In this document: positions 27,826 through 37,030 of the stretch, one piece after another
Layout of the letters: every line of letters starts with the position of its first letter
Position numbering within the stretch: position 1 is the first letter of the stretch
DNA from: Flavobacteriaceae bacterium MAR_2009_75
GTDB lineage: Bacteria; Bacteroidota; Bacteroidia; Flavobacteriales; Flavobacteriaceae
Reading direction: 5' to 3'
Assembly (NCBI GenBank): GCA_002813285.1
Contig: PHTZ01000001.1
Span: 3,099,501 to 3,163,500, forward strand
Length of the DNA stretch: 64,000 bases
The notes under the pieces: model-generated
What the model saw: the letters and a program-made list of their open reading frames with translations, nothing else
Database searches by the model: none
What the model was told of the DNA's origin: nothing
Made by a program: the position numbers and the translations under genes

Positions 27826-29094
27826 TTAGAGATCATATTGCTTGATCTTACGATAGAGAGTACGTTCGGAAATACCGAGTTCAGCAGCTGCAGCTTTTCG
27901 TTTTCCCCGATTTCGTTCTAAAGATTTTCTGATAAGTTCGACTTCCTTTTCCTGTAAAGATAGGGTTTCTTCTTCCTCAATTTCTTCAGCAAAATGATAT
28001 TTGTCTTCAATCTGTGCTCTGCTTGAACTCTGTTCTAATTGAGGTTCTGGTAAATGAAGTACCTCTAAGGCCGAACGTTCTTCCTCTTGTATATCGTCGT
28101 CATCATCTCCATAAATCTTTCGAATAAGACCTTCGTTTTCCTCTTGAACTTTCTCACCGTCATTGTTTTTCATCAATTCAAGGGTAAGCTTTTTTAAGTC
28201 GTTAAGGTCACCCTTCATATCGAACAAAACCTTGTAAAGAATCTCTCTTTCATTGCTAAAGTCGCCTTCCGATTTTTTCTGGCCTACCACAGCGGGCAGA
28301 TTCGTACTATTGGCATTGGGCAGGTACCCGTTCAATGTCGACCAAGTGATAGAGCGACTCTCTTCGAGCACTGAAACTTGTTCGGCAATATTTCTTAATT
28401 GTCTGATGTTGCCCGGCCAACGATATTTGAGAAGCAGTTCTACGGCATCGTCTTCAAGTCGAATGGTCGGCATTTTATATTTCTGCCCGAAATCGGAAGC
28501 GAACTTTCTGAAAAGTAAATGAATATCGCCTTGTCGTTCTCGTAATGGCGGAATATTTAATTCTACCGTGCTCAACCTGTAGTAAAGATCCTCACGAAAT
28601 TTTTCTCGTTTTATGGCCTCGAACATATTTACATTGGTCGCAGCGACAATACGCACATTGGTTTTTTGTACTTGTGAAGACCCTACTTTTAAGAACTCAC
28701 CATTTTCTAGCACTCGAAGTAAACGAACTTGGGTGGTCAATGGTAACTCACCTACTTCATCAAGAAAAATTGTGCCGCCATCGGCAACCTCAAAATAACC
28801 GCTACGGGTTTGGGTGGCACCTGTAAATGCGCCTTTTTCGTGCCCGAAAAGTTCACTGTCGATAGTGCCCTCGGGTATGGCGCCGCAGTTGACTGCAATA
28901 TATTTGGCGTGTTTACGGTGTGAAAGCGAATGAATAATTTTCGGAATAGCTTCTTTACCTACACCACTTTCACCAGTGACCAATACCGAAATATCGGTAG
29001 GGGCAACCTGTAAAGCCTTTTCGATTGCTCGATTTAGTTTAGGGTCGTTTCCAATGAGTTCGAAACGTTGTTTTATGGCCTGTACACTTTCCAT
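27826..29094 (-). CDS. Sigma-54-dependent transcriptional activator (AAA+ plus Fis-type HTH)
   Basis: The 422-residue protein lacks a receiver domain and starts almost at once with the AAA+ module: Walker A GESGVGKE (41-48), the sigma-54 contact loop GAFTGA (88-93) and Walker B TIFLDE (108-113). An acidic linker (GDDDDDIQEEE) follows, then a Fis-type HTH at the C-terminus (KRKAAAAELGISERTLYRKIKQ). It uses ATP to open sigma-54 promoters. With no sensor domain, its activity may be controlled by partner proteins. It lies between miaB (76-bp gap) and lptE (18-bp gap). Confidence 0.94.
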   Translation of the reverse strand: MESVQAIKQRFELIGNDPKLNRAIEKALQVAPTDISVLVTGESGVGKEAIPKIIHSLSHRKHAKYIAVNCGAIPEGTIDSELFGHEKGAFTGATQTRSGYFEVADGGTIFLDEVGELPLTTQVRLLRVLENGEFLKVGSSQVQKTNVRIVAATNVNMFEAIKREKFREDLYYRLSTVELNIPPLRERQGDIHLLFRKFASDFGQKYKMPTIRLEDDAVELLLKYRWPGNIRQLRNIAEQVSVLEESRSITWSTLNGYLPNANSTNLPAVVGQKKSEGDFSNEREILYKVLFDMKGDLNDLKKLTLELMKNNDGEKVQEENEGLIRKIYGDDDDDIQEEERSALEVLHLPEPQLEQSSSRAQIEDKYHFAEEIEEEETLSLQEKEVELIRKSLERNRGKRKAAAAELGISERTLYRKIKQYDL

Positions 29095-29170
29095 AGTATA
29101 TTAGAACCCATAAATTATGGGCATTGTTTTTTGATTAATGTGTTTTCGTAAACAGGGACGAAACTTTTCA

Positions 29171-30619
29171 CTAAAGACTATTTTTAGAATATCCAACGGC
29201 TTCACCCTTCAATGTTGCCGAGGTACAACTATTCATTCGAACCATAACAAAGTCACCTACTTTATAATTTTCCTTTGGAAATACAGCTACGGTATTCTGA
29301 GAGTTTCTTCCCATCCAATGTTCGTCCGATTTTTTTGACGTTCCTTCGATAAGCACTTCTTGAACCTTGTTTAGATGTTGCTCGGTGCGCTCTTGACAGT
29401 GCTGGCGTTGAAGCTCAATAATTTCTGCTAACCTTCTTTTTTTAATTGCTTCAGGAATATCGTCGTCTAATTTTCTTTCAGCAAGTGTACCCGGTCTTTC
29501 GGAATAGGCGAACATAAAACCGTAATCGTACTTAACATATTCCATTAAAGAGAGGGTATCTTGATGATCTTTCTCCGTTTCTGTCGGAAAACCGGTAATC
29601 ATATCTTGCGATATGGCGCAATCGGGAATTATAGTTCTAATGTTATCAATAAGCTCGAAATATTCTTCTCGGGTATGTAATCGGTTCATTTCTTTAAGAA
29701 TGCGGTTGCTACCGCTCTGAACAGGAAGATGTATGTAATTACAGATATTTTCATGTTTTGCCATGGTATGAATGACATCTAAGGTCATATCTTGCGGATT
29801 TGAGGTGGAAAACCGAATTCTCATGCGCGGTTGTGCCAAGGCTACTTTTTCGAGCAATTGTGAAAAATCGACCGCCATGGCCTTTTCCATTTCCGATGCC
29901 TTATCGTAATCTTTTTTTAATCCTCCGCCATACCAAAGGTAACTATCGACGTTCTGGCCCAGTAGGGTTATTTCTTTAAAACCTTTTTTCCAAAGATCAT
30001 TTACTTCATCAATAATCGATTGCGGATCTCGGCTTCGTTCACGCCCCCGGGTAAAAGGTACCACGCAGAAAGTACACATGTTGTCGCAGCCACGGGTTAT
30101 CGACACAAAGGCGGTAACACCATTGGTATTCAGCCGAACCGGTGCGACATCGCCATAGGTCTCGTCTTTAGACAGAATAACATTTACTGCATTTCTGCCC
30201 TCGTCGATTTCTTGAATCAGATTGGGCAGATCTTTATAGGCATCGGGGCCAACGACCATGTCGACTATTTTTTCTTCTTCAAGAAATTTATGCTTTAACC
30301 GTTCGGCCATACAGCCCAAAACCCCCACTTTCATGTGCGGTCTATCTTTTTTTATGGCATTGAATTTCTCAAGACGTTTTCTTACGGTCAATTCCGCTTT
30401 TTCACGAATTGAGCAAGTGTTGACCAGAACTAAGTCAGCTTCTTTTAGTTCTTGAGTGGTGTTAAAGCCTTCATTTGATAATATAGAAGCAACTATTTCA
30501 CTATCGGAAAAATTCATCTGGCACCCGTAGCTTTCAATATAAAGCTTTCGGCCGTTTGTTTTTTTCTCTTGCAATGTTAGGGCAGCACCCTGAGCTGATT
30601 CGTCAATTGTTTTTTCCAT
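29171..30619 (-). CDS. miaB: tRNA-2-methylthio-N6-dimethylallyladenosine synthase MiaB
   Basis: The 482-residue protein has the UPF0004 cysteines (Cys33, Cys69, Cys103) and the radical-SAM CxxxCxxC set (Cys178, Cys182, Cys185 in CDNMCTFC), followed by a C-terminal TRAM domain. It adds a methylthio group to i6A37 of tRNAs using two [4Fe-4S] clusters. The start is supported by an AAAGGAG-like Shine-Dalgarno sequence, unusual for this group, and a full promoter at 30652-30684. It is first in the leftward operon to secG. Confidence 0.98.
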   Translation of the reverse strand: MEKTIDESAQGAALTLQEKKTNGRKLYIESYGCQMNFSDSEIVASILSNEGFNTTQELKEADLVLVNTCSIREKAELTVRKRLEKFNAIKKDRPHMKVGVLGCMAERLKHKFLEEEKIVDMVVGPDAYKDLPNLIQEIDEGRNAVNVILSKDETYGDVAPVRLNTNGVTAFVSITRGCDNMCTFCVVPFTRGRERSRDPQSIIDEVNDLWKKGFKEITLLGQNVDSYLWYGGGLKKDYDKASEMEKAMAVDFSQLLEKVALAQPRMRIRFSTSNPQDMTLDVIHTMAKHENICNYIHLPVQSGSNRILKEMNRLHTREEYFELIDNIRTIIPDCAISQDMITGFPTETEKDHQDTLSLMEYVKYDYGFMFAYSERPGTLAERKLDDDIPEAIKKRRLAEIIELQRQHCQERTEQHLNKVQEVLIEGTSKKSDEHWMGRNSQNTVAVFPKENYKVGDFVMVRMNSCTSATLKGEAVGYSKNSL

Positions 30620-30651
30620 AGACTCCTTTTCCCTGTAAAAAATAGAGGCAG

Positions 30652-30684
30652 CAAATATAGGGCTTTATACAGTTTTATGACAAA
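30652..30684 (-). promoter_or_regulatory. Complete flavobacterial promoter of miaB (TTTG-N20/21-TATATTTG)
   Basis: On the minus strand TTTG (30681-30684) and TATATTTG (30652-30659) are spaced 21 bp apart, matching the Bacteroidota -33/-7 consensus. The -7 G is 32 nt before the miaB ATG, leaving room for the leader and its AAAGGAG sequence. Confidence 0.75.
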
Positions 30685-30784
30685 TTGACAGTGAATTTTA
30701 ATACTATTTTAAAATAGTGCTAAGCATAATGCGTCAGATTGAGGTTTACAGTATTCTTCTTAAATTTAAATTAAATTGACCACC

Positions 30785-31504
30785 ATGAATTTTGAGCAGA
30801 CCACCACAAGTATAAAAGAAAGTAAACCTCTTGAATTCGGAAGCATTTTTAGCCGCTCTATTGAACTCTTTAAGAAAGTGTGGCTACAGGGTTTTTTGAC
30901 TTTAATGCTTACCTTTATATTAATTCTACCATTTTATTTTTTGGTGTATGGCCCTATATTAGCTGCAGGTATATCTGATCCTGAAATGATAGGTCGTGAA
31001 GAAATGAGTCCTGCGCTCACACGTGCCATGGTGGTTTTGGTGCCACTTTTCATAGCGGGTGTTATGACGGTGTCCGTTGCGCTCAACTCTGCCTTCTTAC
31101 GCATATGTATGCTAAAAGACACTAACAGTACGAAGCCTGACGACTATTTTTATTTTTTTAAAGATGGGAGATGGAAAGATAGTCTAAAGTTAGGTTTAAT
31201 TGTTTTAGGCCTGTCATTATTGGGTGCAGCGCTATGCGGGATTGGAATTTTCTATTTTATAGTTCCTATTTCATTGATGTCGGCCTTTTATGCATTTAAT
31301 GAAAATTTGAGCGCCACTGAAATTACAAAGGCCAGTTTTCAGCTTGGAAATAAAAACTGGTTGACCATCTTCGGGCTCATAATAGTTATGGGTTTAGTGG
31401 CCGAGTTAGGTGTAATTTTATGCTTTGTTGGCATATTATTTACTGCCATGTTAGGTAAAATACCTATATATTTTATCTACAAAGATGCGATGAAAAATAA
31501 ATAG
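30785..31504 (+). CDS. Integral membrane protein of unknown function
   Basis: The 239-residue product has a short cytoplasmic N-terminus (SIKESKPLEFGSIFSRSIELFKKVW) and about five to six membrane helices. The N-terminal amphipathic start with a following pair of helices resembles Bacteroidota glycerophosphodiester phosphodiesterase-type membrane domains, but no catalytic motif is visible. A TTG nine bases upstream (30776) is less likely than the ATG at 30785. It is divergent from miaB and followed by a lipoprotein gene with a weak GTTGC/GCAAC hairpin plus T-run in between. Confidence 0.78.
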   Translation: MNFEQTTTSIKESKPLEFGSIFSRSIELFKKVWLQGFLTLMLTFILILPFYFLVYGPILAAGISDPEMIGREEMSPALTRAMVVLVPLFIAGVMTVSVALNSAFLRICMLKDTNSTKPDDYFYFFKDGRWKDSLKLGLIVLGLSLLGAALCGIGIFYFIVPISLMSAFYAFNENLSATEITKASFQLGNKNWLTIFGLIIVMGLVAELGVILCFVGILFTAMLGKIPIYFIYKDAMKNK

Positions 31505-31594
31505 GATTATTGTTAAGTGATTGTTGCTAAGATGATTTTGACGCAACTTTTTTAAAGTGATCGTATCTATAAGATAAACAAACCAATTAAAATC

Positions 31595-32884
31595 ATGAAA
31601 AAGATTTCTCTGTTATTGTTTGTGGCCATGGCAATTATGCTGTCTTCTTGTTCGGAAGATGATGATACCGGAAAACGAGAGTATTTGATTGCGACGCCTT
31701 TGACAACAAATTTACAGCAATTCAAAGAAGAGGCCGTTGCGATAAGCGAGCCTGTACCAATTAGGGAATCGGGTAAGATTTACGCCTATAAAGATTATGT
31801 CTTTGTGAACGATGTAAATTTGGGCATCCATATTTTAGATAATAGTAACCCTGAGGTACCACAGAACGTAGCTTTCATCAAACTTGAGGGCAATAATGAT
31901 ATTTCGATTAAAGATGATAGGTTGTATGCAGATAGCTATGGAGATTTAGTAATTTTTGATATTTCCGATGTAAATAACATTCCAACTGCGAAGCGAATTG
32001 AAAATGCGATCTACCAAGAATTTTGGTGTACGGTAGGTTTTGATGTTGATTGGCCTGAGGCCGATTATTTCGATTATGGTGATTTTAATTCGAGCAATCA
32101 GGCTATTATAGGTTGGGAGGTAAAAACGGAAAAACTTTCTGATGAAGAATTCGAAAGTCGATTCGGTTATAACGAAGATTTATATTTGGCAGAGGAGGCT
32201 TTTAGCTCTGATGCTCCGGTGAGCGATGGTTCGGTAGGTCAGGGTGGTTCGTTGGCACGTTTTAAGATTGTGGGCGATTATCTGTATGCGGTAGAATGGT
32301 CTAGTATCAGCATTTTTGATATTTCTGACTTAGATGCCCCGAAAACACTCGAAGATGTTTATACCGAAGGTGCTATAGAAACTATTTATAATCAGGGTGA
32401 GATATTGTTTTTAGGCGGGCCCCAAGGTATGTATATATATGATATAAGTACACCGAGCAAACCCTCTTTTGTGGGAGAATTTACGCACGGTACTGCCTGT
32501 GACCCGGTTGTGGTCGATGGTGATACCGCTTTTGTAACGTTAAGAGGTGAAAATTCTTGTGGTGGTACCGAAAGCGGACTTTACATTGTAGATGTGTCAA
32601 ATTTGGCGAGCCCAGAGCTAAGGAAATTCTATCCATTGGATGGTCCATATGGTCTCGGTTTTAAAGATGATCATCTTTTTATATGTGATGGGGCTTCTGG
32701 CCTCAAGGTCTATGATAAAAGTGATGTAGATAACTTGATGTTGTTAAACCATTTTGAAGATATTGTTACTTATGATGTAATCCCTTTACCAAATTCACTT
32801 CTAATGATCGGTGATAAAATTTTGTATCAATACGAATATTTAGAAAGTGATATTCGCCTGATAAGTACTTTTGATTTAAATTGA
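31595..32884 (+). CDS. LVIVD-like repeat lipoprotein
   Basis: The 429-residue lipoprotein (SSC, Cys19, then SEDDD, a surface-export-like acidic stretch) contains repeated units of the LVIVD type such as GIHILDNSNPEVPQNVAFI, DLVIFDISDVNNIPTAKRI, SISIFDISDLDAPKTL and GLYIVDVSNLASPEL. Such repeats form a beta-propeller. The protein is probably displayed at the cell surface; ligand and role are unknown. It is followed by a strong terminator and seems monocistronic. Confidence 0.85.
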   Translation: MKKISLLLFVAMAIMLSSCSEDDDTGKREYLIATPLTTNLQQFKEEAVAISEPVPIRESGKIYAYKDYVFVNDVNLGIHILDNSNPEVPQNVAFIKLEGNNDISIKDDRLYADSYGDLVIFDISDVNNIPTAKRIENAIYQEFWCTVGFDVDWPEADYFDYGDFNSSNQAIIGWEVKTEKLSDEEFESRFGYNEDLYLAEEAFSSDAPVSDGSVGQGGSLARFKIVGDYLYAVEWSSISIFDISDLDAPKTLEDVYTEGAIETIYNQGEILFLGGPQGMYIYDISTPSKPSFVGEFTHGTACDPVVVDGDTAFVTLRGENSCGGTESGLYIVDVSNLASPELRKFYPLDGPYGLGFKDDHLFICDGASGLKVYDKSDVDNLMLLNHFEDIVTYDVIPLPNSLLMIGDKILYQYEYLESDIRLISTFDLN

Positions 32885-32906
32885 ATCGATATAATAAAGT
32901 ATGTAG

Positions 32907-32932
32907 CGCCCCTTTTTGACGGGGCGTTTTTT
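32907..32932 (+). terminator. Rho-independent terminator after the LVIVD-like lipoprotein
   Basis: CGCCCC (32907-32912) pairs with GGGGCG (32921-32926) around an 8-nt loop and is followed by six T. It lies 22 bp after the stop at 32884. Confidence 0.88.
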
Positions 32933-32975
32933 GTTCCTACCTTATATGATGTAGGGGCAAATTAAAAAATTCAAT

Positions 32976-32983
32976 TACTTTTG
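32976..32983 (+). promoter_or_regulatory. TANNTTTG -7 element upstream of topA
   Basis: TACTTTTG lies 19 bp before the topA ATG, just after the upstream terminator. No convincing -33 element was seen. Confidence 0.55.
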
Positions 32984-33002
32984 TTGCATCAAAAAACCAT
33001 TA

Positions 33003-35489
33003 ATGGCCAAGAATCTAGTAATAGTAGAGTCTCCCGCTAAGGCGAAGACCATCGAGAAATTTTTAGGAAAGGATTTTAAGGTAGAGTCCAGTTTTGGACA
33101 CATTGCCGACCTGCCCTCCAAAGAGCTGGGGGTTGATGTTGACAACGACTTTGAGCCTAAATATATCGTTGATAGTGATAAAAAGGCCTTGGTTAAAAAA
33201 TTAAGTGATCTGGCGAAAAAAGCGGAAACGATTTGGCTTGCTAGTGATGAAGACCGAGAAGGAGAGGCAATTTCATGGCACTTAGCAGAAACTTTGAGTC
33301 TCGACAAAAGCAAGACCAGAAGAATCGTTTTCAATTCGATTACCAAAAGTGCTATTCAGAAGGCTATTGAGAACCCGAGGGAAATCAATTATGACTTGGT
33401 TAATGCGCAGCAGGCCCGAAGAGTTTTAGATCGTTTGGTCGGTTATGAGCTTTCACCTGTTCTATGGAAAAAAATAAAACCAGGCCTTTCTGCCGGTAGG
33501 GTGCAGTCAGTAGCGGTACGTCTTATAGTCGAAAGAGAACGGGATATTGAAGCGTTTACCGCAGAGGCTTCGTTTCGAATAGCCGCTGAATTCAAAACTT
33601 TAGAGGGTAGCGTTTTTGGGGCCAAGCTAAATAAAACTTTTCCTTCAAAAGAAGAGGCCGAGGCATTTTTGAAAAGTAATATTGGAGCAGATTTTTCGGT
33701 AGGCAGTTTAGATAAAAAGCCGGCAAAGAAATCACCTGCGGCTCCGTTTACTACATCTACCCTTCAGCAAGAAGCTTCCCGAAAGCTTTATTTTTCCGTT
33801 TCGAGAACAATGCAAGTAGCACAGAGACTGTACGAAGCAGGTCTCATTACTTATATGAGAACCGATAGTGTAAATCTTTCTAGCGAGGCCATCAATGCCG
33901 CTAAAGATGCCATTATCGATAACTATGGTGAAAAGTATAGTTCGGTACGTAATTTTAAAGGAAAGTCGAAGGGCGCGCAAGAGGCTCATGAAGCTATTCG
34001 CCCCACCGATATAACAAATCAATCACCTTCTTTAGAGCGTGATCAAATGAAGTTGTACGAACTCATCTGGAAACGTACGATTGCATCTCAAATGAGTGAT
34101 GCGCAGTTAGAGAGGACCAACGTCAAGATTGCGGCTACGACGCATTCCGATTTATTTACCGCAAATGGTGAGGTCATCAAGTTCGATGGTTTTCTTAAGG
34201 TTTATATGGAAAGTGTCGATGAAGAAGATATTGCCGAAGAGCAAGAAGGCATGCTTCCGGCTATGAAAGTAGGTGAATCTTTGAATAATACTTATATAAC
34301 TGCGACGGAGCGTTTTTCAAGGCCGCCATACCGTTTTACGGAAGCATCGCTAGTCAAGAAGTTAGAAGAGTTGGGTATAGGTCGACCATCGACATACGCG
34401 CCGACTATTTCCACAATTCAGAATAGAGGCTATGTTGAAAAAGGTACCGTTGAAGGTACTGAACGTAAATATGTGCAATTGCTGTTAAAGGCAGGGGCCG
34501 TAAAAGAGAAGGGGTTATCTGAAATGGTGGGTTCCGATAAGGGCAAATTAGTTCCTACCGATATAGGTATGATCGTTAATGATTTTTTGGTAAGTCATTT
34601 TGCTAATATTTTAGATTATAACTTCACGGCAAAGGTCGAAGAAGATTTTGATGAAATTGCTGAAGGTGCTGAAGATTGGCAAAAAGTGATGAAAGCTTTT
34701 TACAAAGATTTTCATCCAACGGTTTTAGATGTTCAAGAGAATGCAGACCGCGCAAGTGGTGAGCGAGTACTGGGTGAGGATCCTTCTTCGGGTCGACAGG
34801 TTTCTGTTCGGTTGGGCCGTTTTGGGCCTATGGTTCAAATAGGCACGGTCGATGATGAAGAAAAACCGAAATTTGCTAGTCTCTTACCGGATCAATCTCT
34901 TAATACCATCACCTATGATGAAGCAATGGAGCTGTTTAAACTACCTCGAAAATTGGGAGTTTATGAAGGTGAAGAAGTAGAGGCCAATGTGGGGCGATTT
35001 GGACCTTACGTGCGTTTCGGAAAGAAATTTGTTAGCTTAGAAAAAGGGGAGAGCGCTTTCGATGTTGATTTTGAGCGCGCTGTTGAGCTGATTAAGGAAA
35101 AACAGAAGGCAGACGCACCTATCTATACTTATGAAAATAAAGATGTAACCAAAGGTACGGGTCGTTTTGGTCCGTTTATCAAATGGGACGGCATGTTCAT
35201 TAATGTGAACAAGAAGTACGATTTTGATAATCTTTCCGAAGCGGATCTTATTGAACTTATAGAGGCGAAGAAGCAGAAAGAAATGGATAAGGTTGTGCAG
35301 AATTGGGAAGAGGAAGGCATACGTATTGAAAAAGCCCGATGGGGAAGGCACAATATTATCAAAGGTAAAACTAAGGTAGAGTTGGCGAAAACTGTTGATG
35401 CTTCTAAAATGTCTTTAGAAGAAGCTAAGACACTGCTCGAAAAGAAAGCACCTAAGAAAAAAGCGAAGCCTAGGGCCAAGAAGAAATAA
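33003..35489 (+). CDS. topA: DNA topoisomerase I (type IA)
   Basis: The 828-residue protein has the N-terminal TOPRIM domain (VIVESPAKAKTIEKF with Glu9; SDEDREGE at 81-88) and the active-site tyrosine Tyr284 in LITYMRTDSV. The C-terminus carries several glycine/phenylalanine-rich topoisomerase repeats (GRFGPMVQIG, GRFGPYVRFG, GRFGPFIKWD) in place of cysteine zinc fingers, and ends in a Lys-rich tail. It relaxes negative supercoils. It has its own promoter and terminator. Confidence 0.98.
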   Translation: MAKNLVIVESPAKAKTIEKFLGKDFKVESSFGHIADLPSKELGVDVDNDFEPKYIVDSDKKALVKKLSDLAKKAETIWLASDEDREGEAISWHLAETLSLDKSKTRRIVFNSITKSAIQKAIENPREINYDLVNAQQARRVLDRLVGYELSPVLWKKIKPGLSAGRVQSVAVRLIVERERDIEAFTAEASFRIAAEFKTLEGSVFGAKLNKTFPSKEEAEAFLKSNIGADFSVGSLDKKPAKKSPAAPFTTSTLQQEASRKLYFSVSRTMQVAQRLYEAGLITYMRTDSVNLSSEAINAAKDAIIDNYGEKYSSVRNFKGKSKGAQEAHEAIRPTDITNQSPSLERDQMKLYELIWKRTIASQMSDAQLERTNVKIAATTHSDLFTANGEVIKFDGFLKVYMESVDEEDIAEEQEGMLPAMKVGESLNNTYITATERFSRPPYRFTEASLVKKLEELGIGRPSTYAPTISTIQNRGYVEKGTVEGTERKYVQLLLKAGAVKEKGLSEMVGSDKGKLVPTDIGMIVNDFLVSHFANILDYNFTAKVEEDFDEIAEGAEDWQKVMKAFYKDFHPTVLDVQENADRASGERVLGEDPSSGRQVSVRLGRFGPMVQIGTVDDEEKPKFASLLPDQSLNTITYDEAMELFKLPRKLGVYEGEEVEANVGRFGPYVRFGKKFVSLEKGESAFDVDFERAVELIKEKQKADAPIYTYENKDVTKGTGRFGPFIKWDGMFINVNKKYDFDNLSEADLIELIEAKKQKEMDKVVQNWEEEGIRIEKARWGRHNIIKGKTKVELAKTVDASKMSLEEAKTLLEKKAPKKKAKPRAKKK

Positions 35490-35527
35490 TGGAGTAGAAT
35501 CAATTAAGACGACATTTGAATAGACAG

Positions 35528-35557
35528 CGCCCCGATCATTTGGTCGGGGTGTTTTTG
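35528..35557 (+). terminator. Rho-independent terminator after topA
   Basis: CCCCGA (35530-35535) pairs with TCGGGG (35544-35549) with one or two extra outer pairs, followed by GTTTTTG. It lies 40 bp after the topA stop. Confidence 0.8.
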
Positions 35558-35628
35558 TTTAAAGTTATAAGTGCGATTATTATTTTTGATTAAAGTCAAA
35601 TGTCGTCCGCTACTTCGATAGCGGTTAT

Positions 35629-35636
35629 TATCTTTG
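35629..35636 (+). promoter_or_regulatory. TANNTTTG -7 element upstream of the arginase-like gene
   Basis: TATCTTTG is a perfect -7 match 47 bp before the ATG at 35684. The leader contains a small hairpin, GGGC-CGAG-GCCC (35646-35657). Confidence 0.55.
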
Positions 35637-35683
35637 GTAGCTTAAGGGCCGAGGCCCATTAACGATATAATTTTTAGAACTAA

Positions 35684-36841
35684 ATGGAATTGGATTTTTT
35701 AGTGCCTGTTGATGATAAAGTGCTGGCTCATTGTGAGCTTTTGCCCCAACAGGCAATGGGCAAGCATATAAAAGTTCACTCTAAACGCGATGGCTTGCCT
35801 GAAATGAGTGCTGTAAAAATAGCTTTCTTGGGTGTAAAGGAGTCTAGAAATGCCTTTGAAAAAAAGCCTGAAAAAATTGATGTCTCTGCCATACGCATTC
35901 AGCTTTACAAACTGTTGCTGGGCAATTGGAGCTTTCGTTTGGCCGATATAGGCGATATCGAAGAGGGCGCTACGGTCGAAGACACCTATTTTGTGGTTAA
36001 AAATACCTTGACGGCTCTTTTGAAGCAAGGTATAGTACCTATAATCATTGGTGCTACCCAAGATATTACCTATCCCGCATACCGGGCATTCGATGGTATA
36101 AAGAATCTGGTCAACTTGGTGGCTGTAGATAGTCGTTTCGATTTTGGTATGGATGATGAGCTGATTTCTTCCCATTCTTACATGAGTAAAATCATTACCG
36201 ACCAGCCGAACAATTTATATAACTTCTCGAATATTGGGTACCAGAGCTATTTTAATGCTCAAGAAGAAATGGATTTGATGGAGCGGCTTTTCTTCGATGC
36301 TTACCGATTGGGTGAGCTGGGTTCCGATATTTCTTTGGCAGAACCGGTTTTAAGAAACGCCCATATGGTCAGTATGGATATGCGTGCCGTAAGAGCAAGT
36401 GAAATCGGTTTGCTCGATAATTTTTCACCGAACGGTTTCACAGGTCGAGAGATTTGTGCTATTGCTCGATATGCCGGTTTTAGTGATAAGGTCTGTCTGT
36501 TCGGCATATACGAAATGGAAAACGCCGTACAATCTAGTCAGTTGATTGCTCAGATTATATGGTATTTTATTGAAGGTTTCAATTTTAGAATTACCGAATC
36601 GCCATTAGAAGAACCTGAGAACTTTACAAAGTATAATGTGCCCTGTGACAGTGAACAATTGGTGTTTCATAAAAGTCATCTTACCGATAGGTGGTGGGTA
36701 GAGGTGCCTTCGGTTTTGGCCCCGCACACTAAAACCGATACAGTGGCGTTATTACCATGCACAAAAACTGACTATTTACAGGCATGCGACCAGAACATTC
36801 CAGAAAGATGGTTAAAGGCCTATAAAAAAGGGTTCAACTAA
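35684..36841 (+). CDS. Arginase/formimidoylglutamase-fold protein lacking canonical metal ligands
   Basis: The 385-residue product aligns in layout with ureohydrolases (arginase, formimidoylglutamase), but the Mn-binding motifs are altered. The GGDH block is IIGATQD (121-127), the DAHxD block is VDSRFD (148-153, histidine lost) and the SxDxD block is SMDMRAV (230-236, second Asp replaced by Arg). Catalysis as a di-manganese hydrolase is therefore unlikely. It lies 190 bp before gldK on the same strand with its own promoter, in the order topA, this gene, gldKLMN. A non-enzymatic role in the gliding/secretion apparatus is conceivable but unproven. Confidence 0.82.
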   Translation: MELDFLVPVDDKVLAHCELLPQQAMGKHIKVHSKRDGLPEMSAVKIAFLGVKESRNAFEKKPEKIDVSAIRIQLYKLLLGNWSFRLADIGDIEEGATVEDTYFVVKNTLTALLKQGIVPIIIGATQDITYPAYRAFDGIKNLVNLVAVDSRFDFGMDDELISSHSYMSKIITDQPNNLYNFSNIGYQSYFNAQEEMDLMERLFFDAYRLGELGSDISLAEPVLRNAHMVSMDMRAVRASEIGLLDNFSPNGFTGREICAIARYAGFSDKVCLFGIYEMENAVQSSQLIAQIIWYFIEGFNFRITESPLEEPENFTKYNVPCDSEQLVFHKSHLTDRWWVEVPSVLAPHTKTDTVALLPCTKTDYLQACDQNIPERWLKAYKKGFN

Positions 36842-37030
36842 AATCATTGCTATATAAAAGGCTTTCGTACTAGGGCTTTAGCAGTCATGAACAGATAATA
36901 TTGAGGATGCGAAAAAAAATAAAGTATAATTGCCGTCCATACAATAATTTAAATAAATCACAGTTTTAGAGTGTAGAATTAAATCATAGTATTTGCAGTT
37001 TATAACCAGAATCGAAATTTAACCTAAAGT

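Noticed and set aside
31505-31560. Terminator after the membrane protein at 30785
   Set aside because: GTTGC/GCAAC with a long loop plus T-run is only a 5-bp stem; too weak to call.
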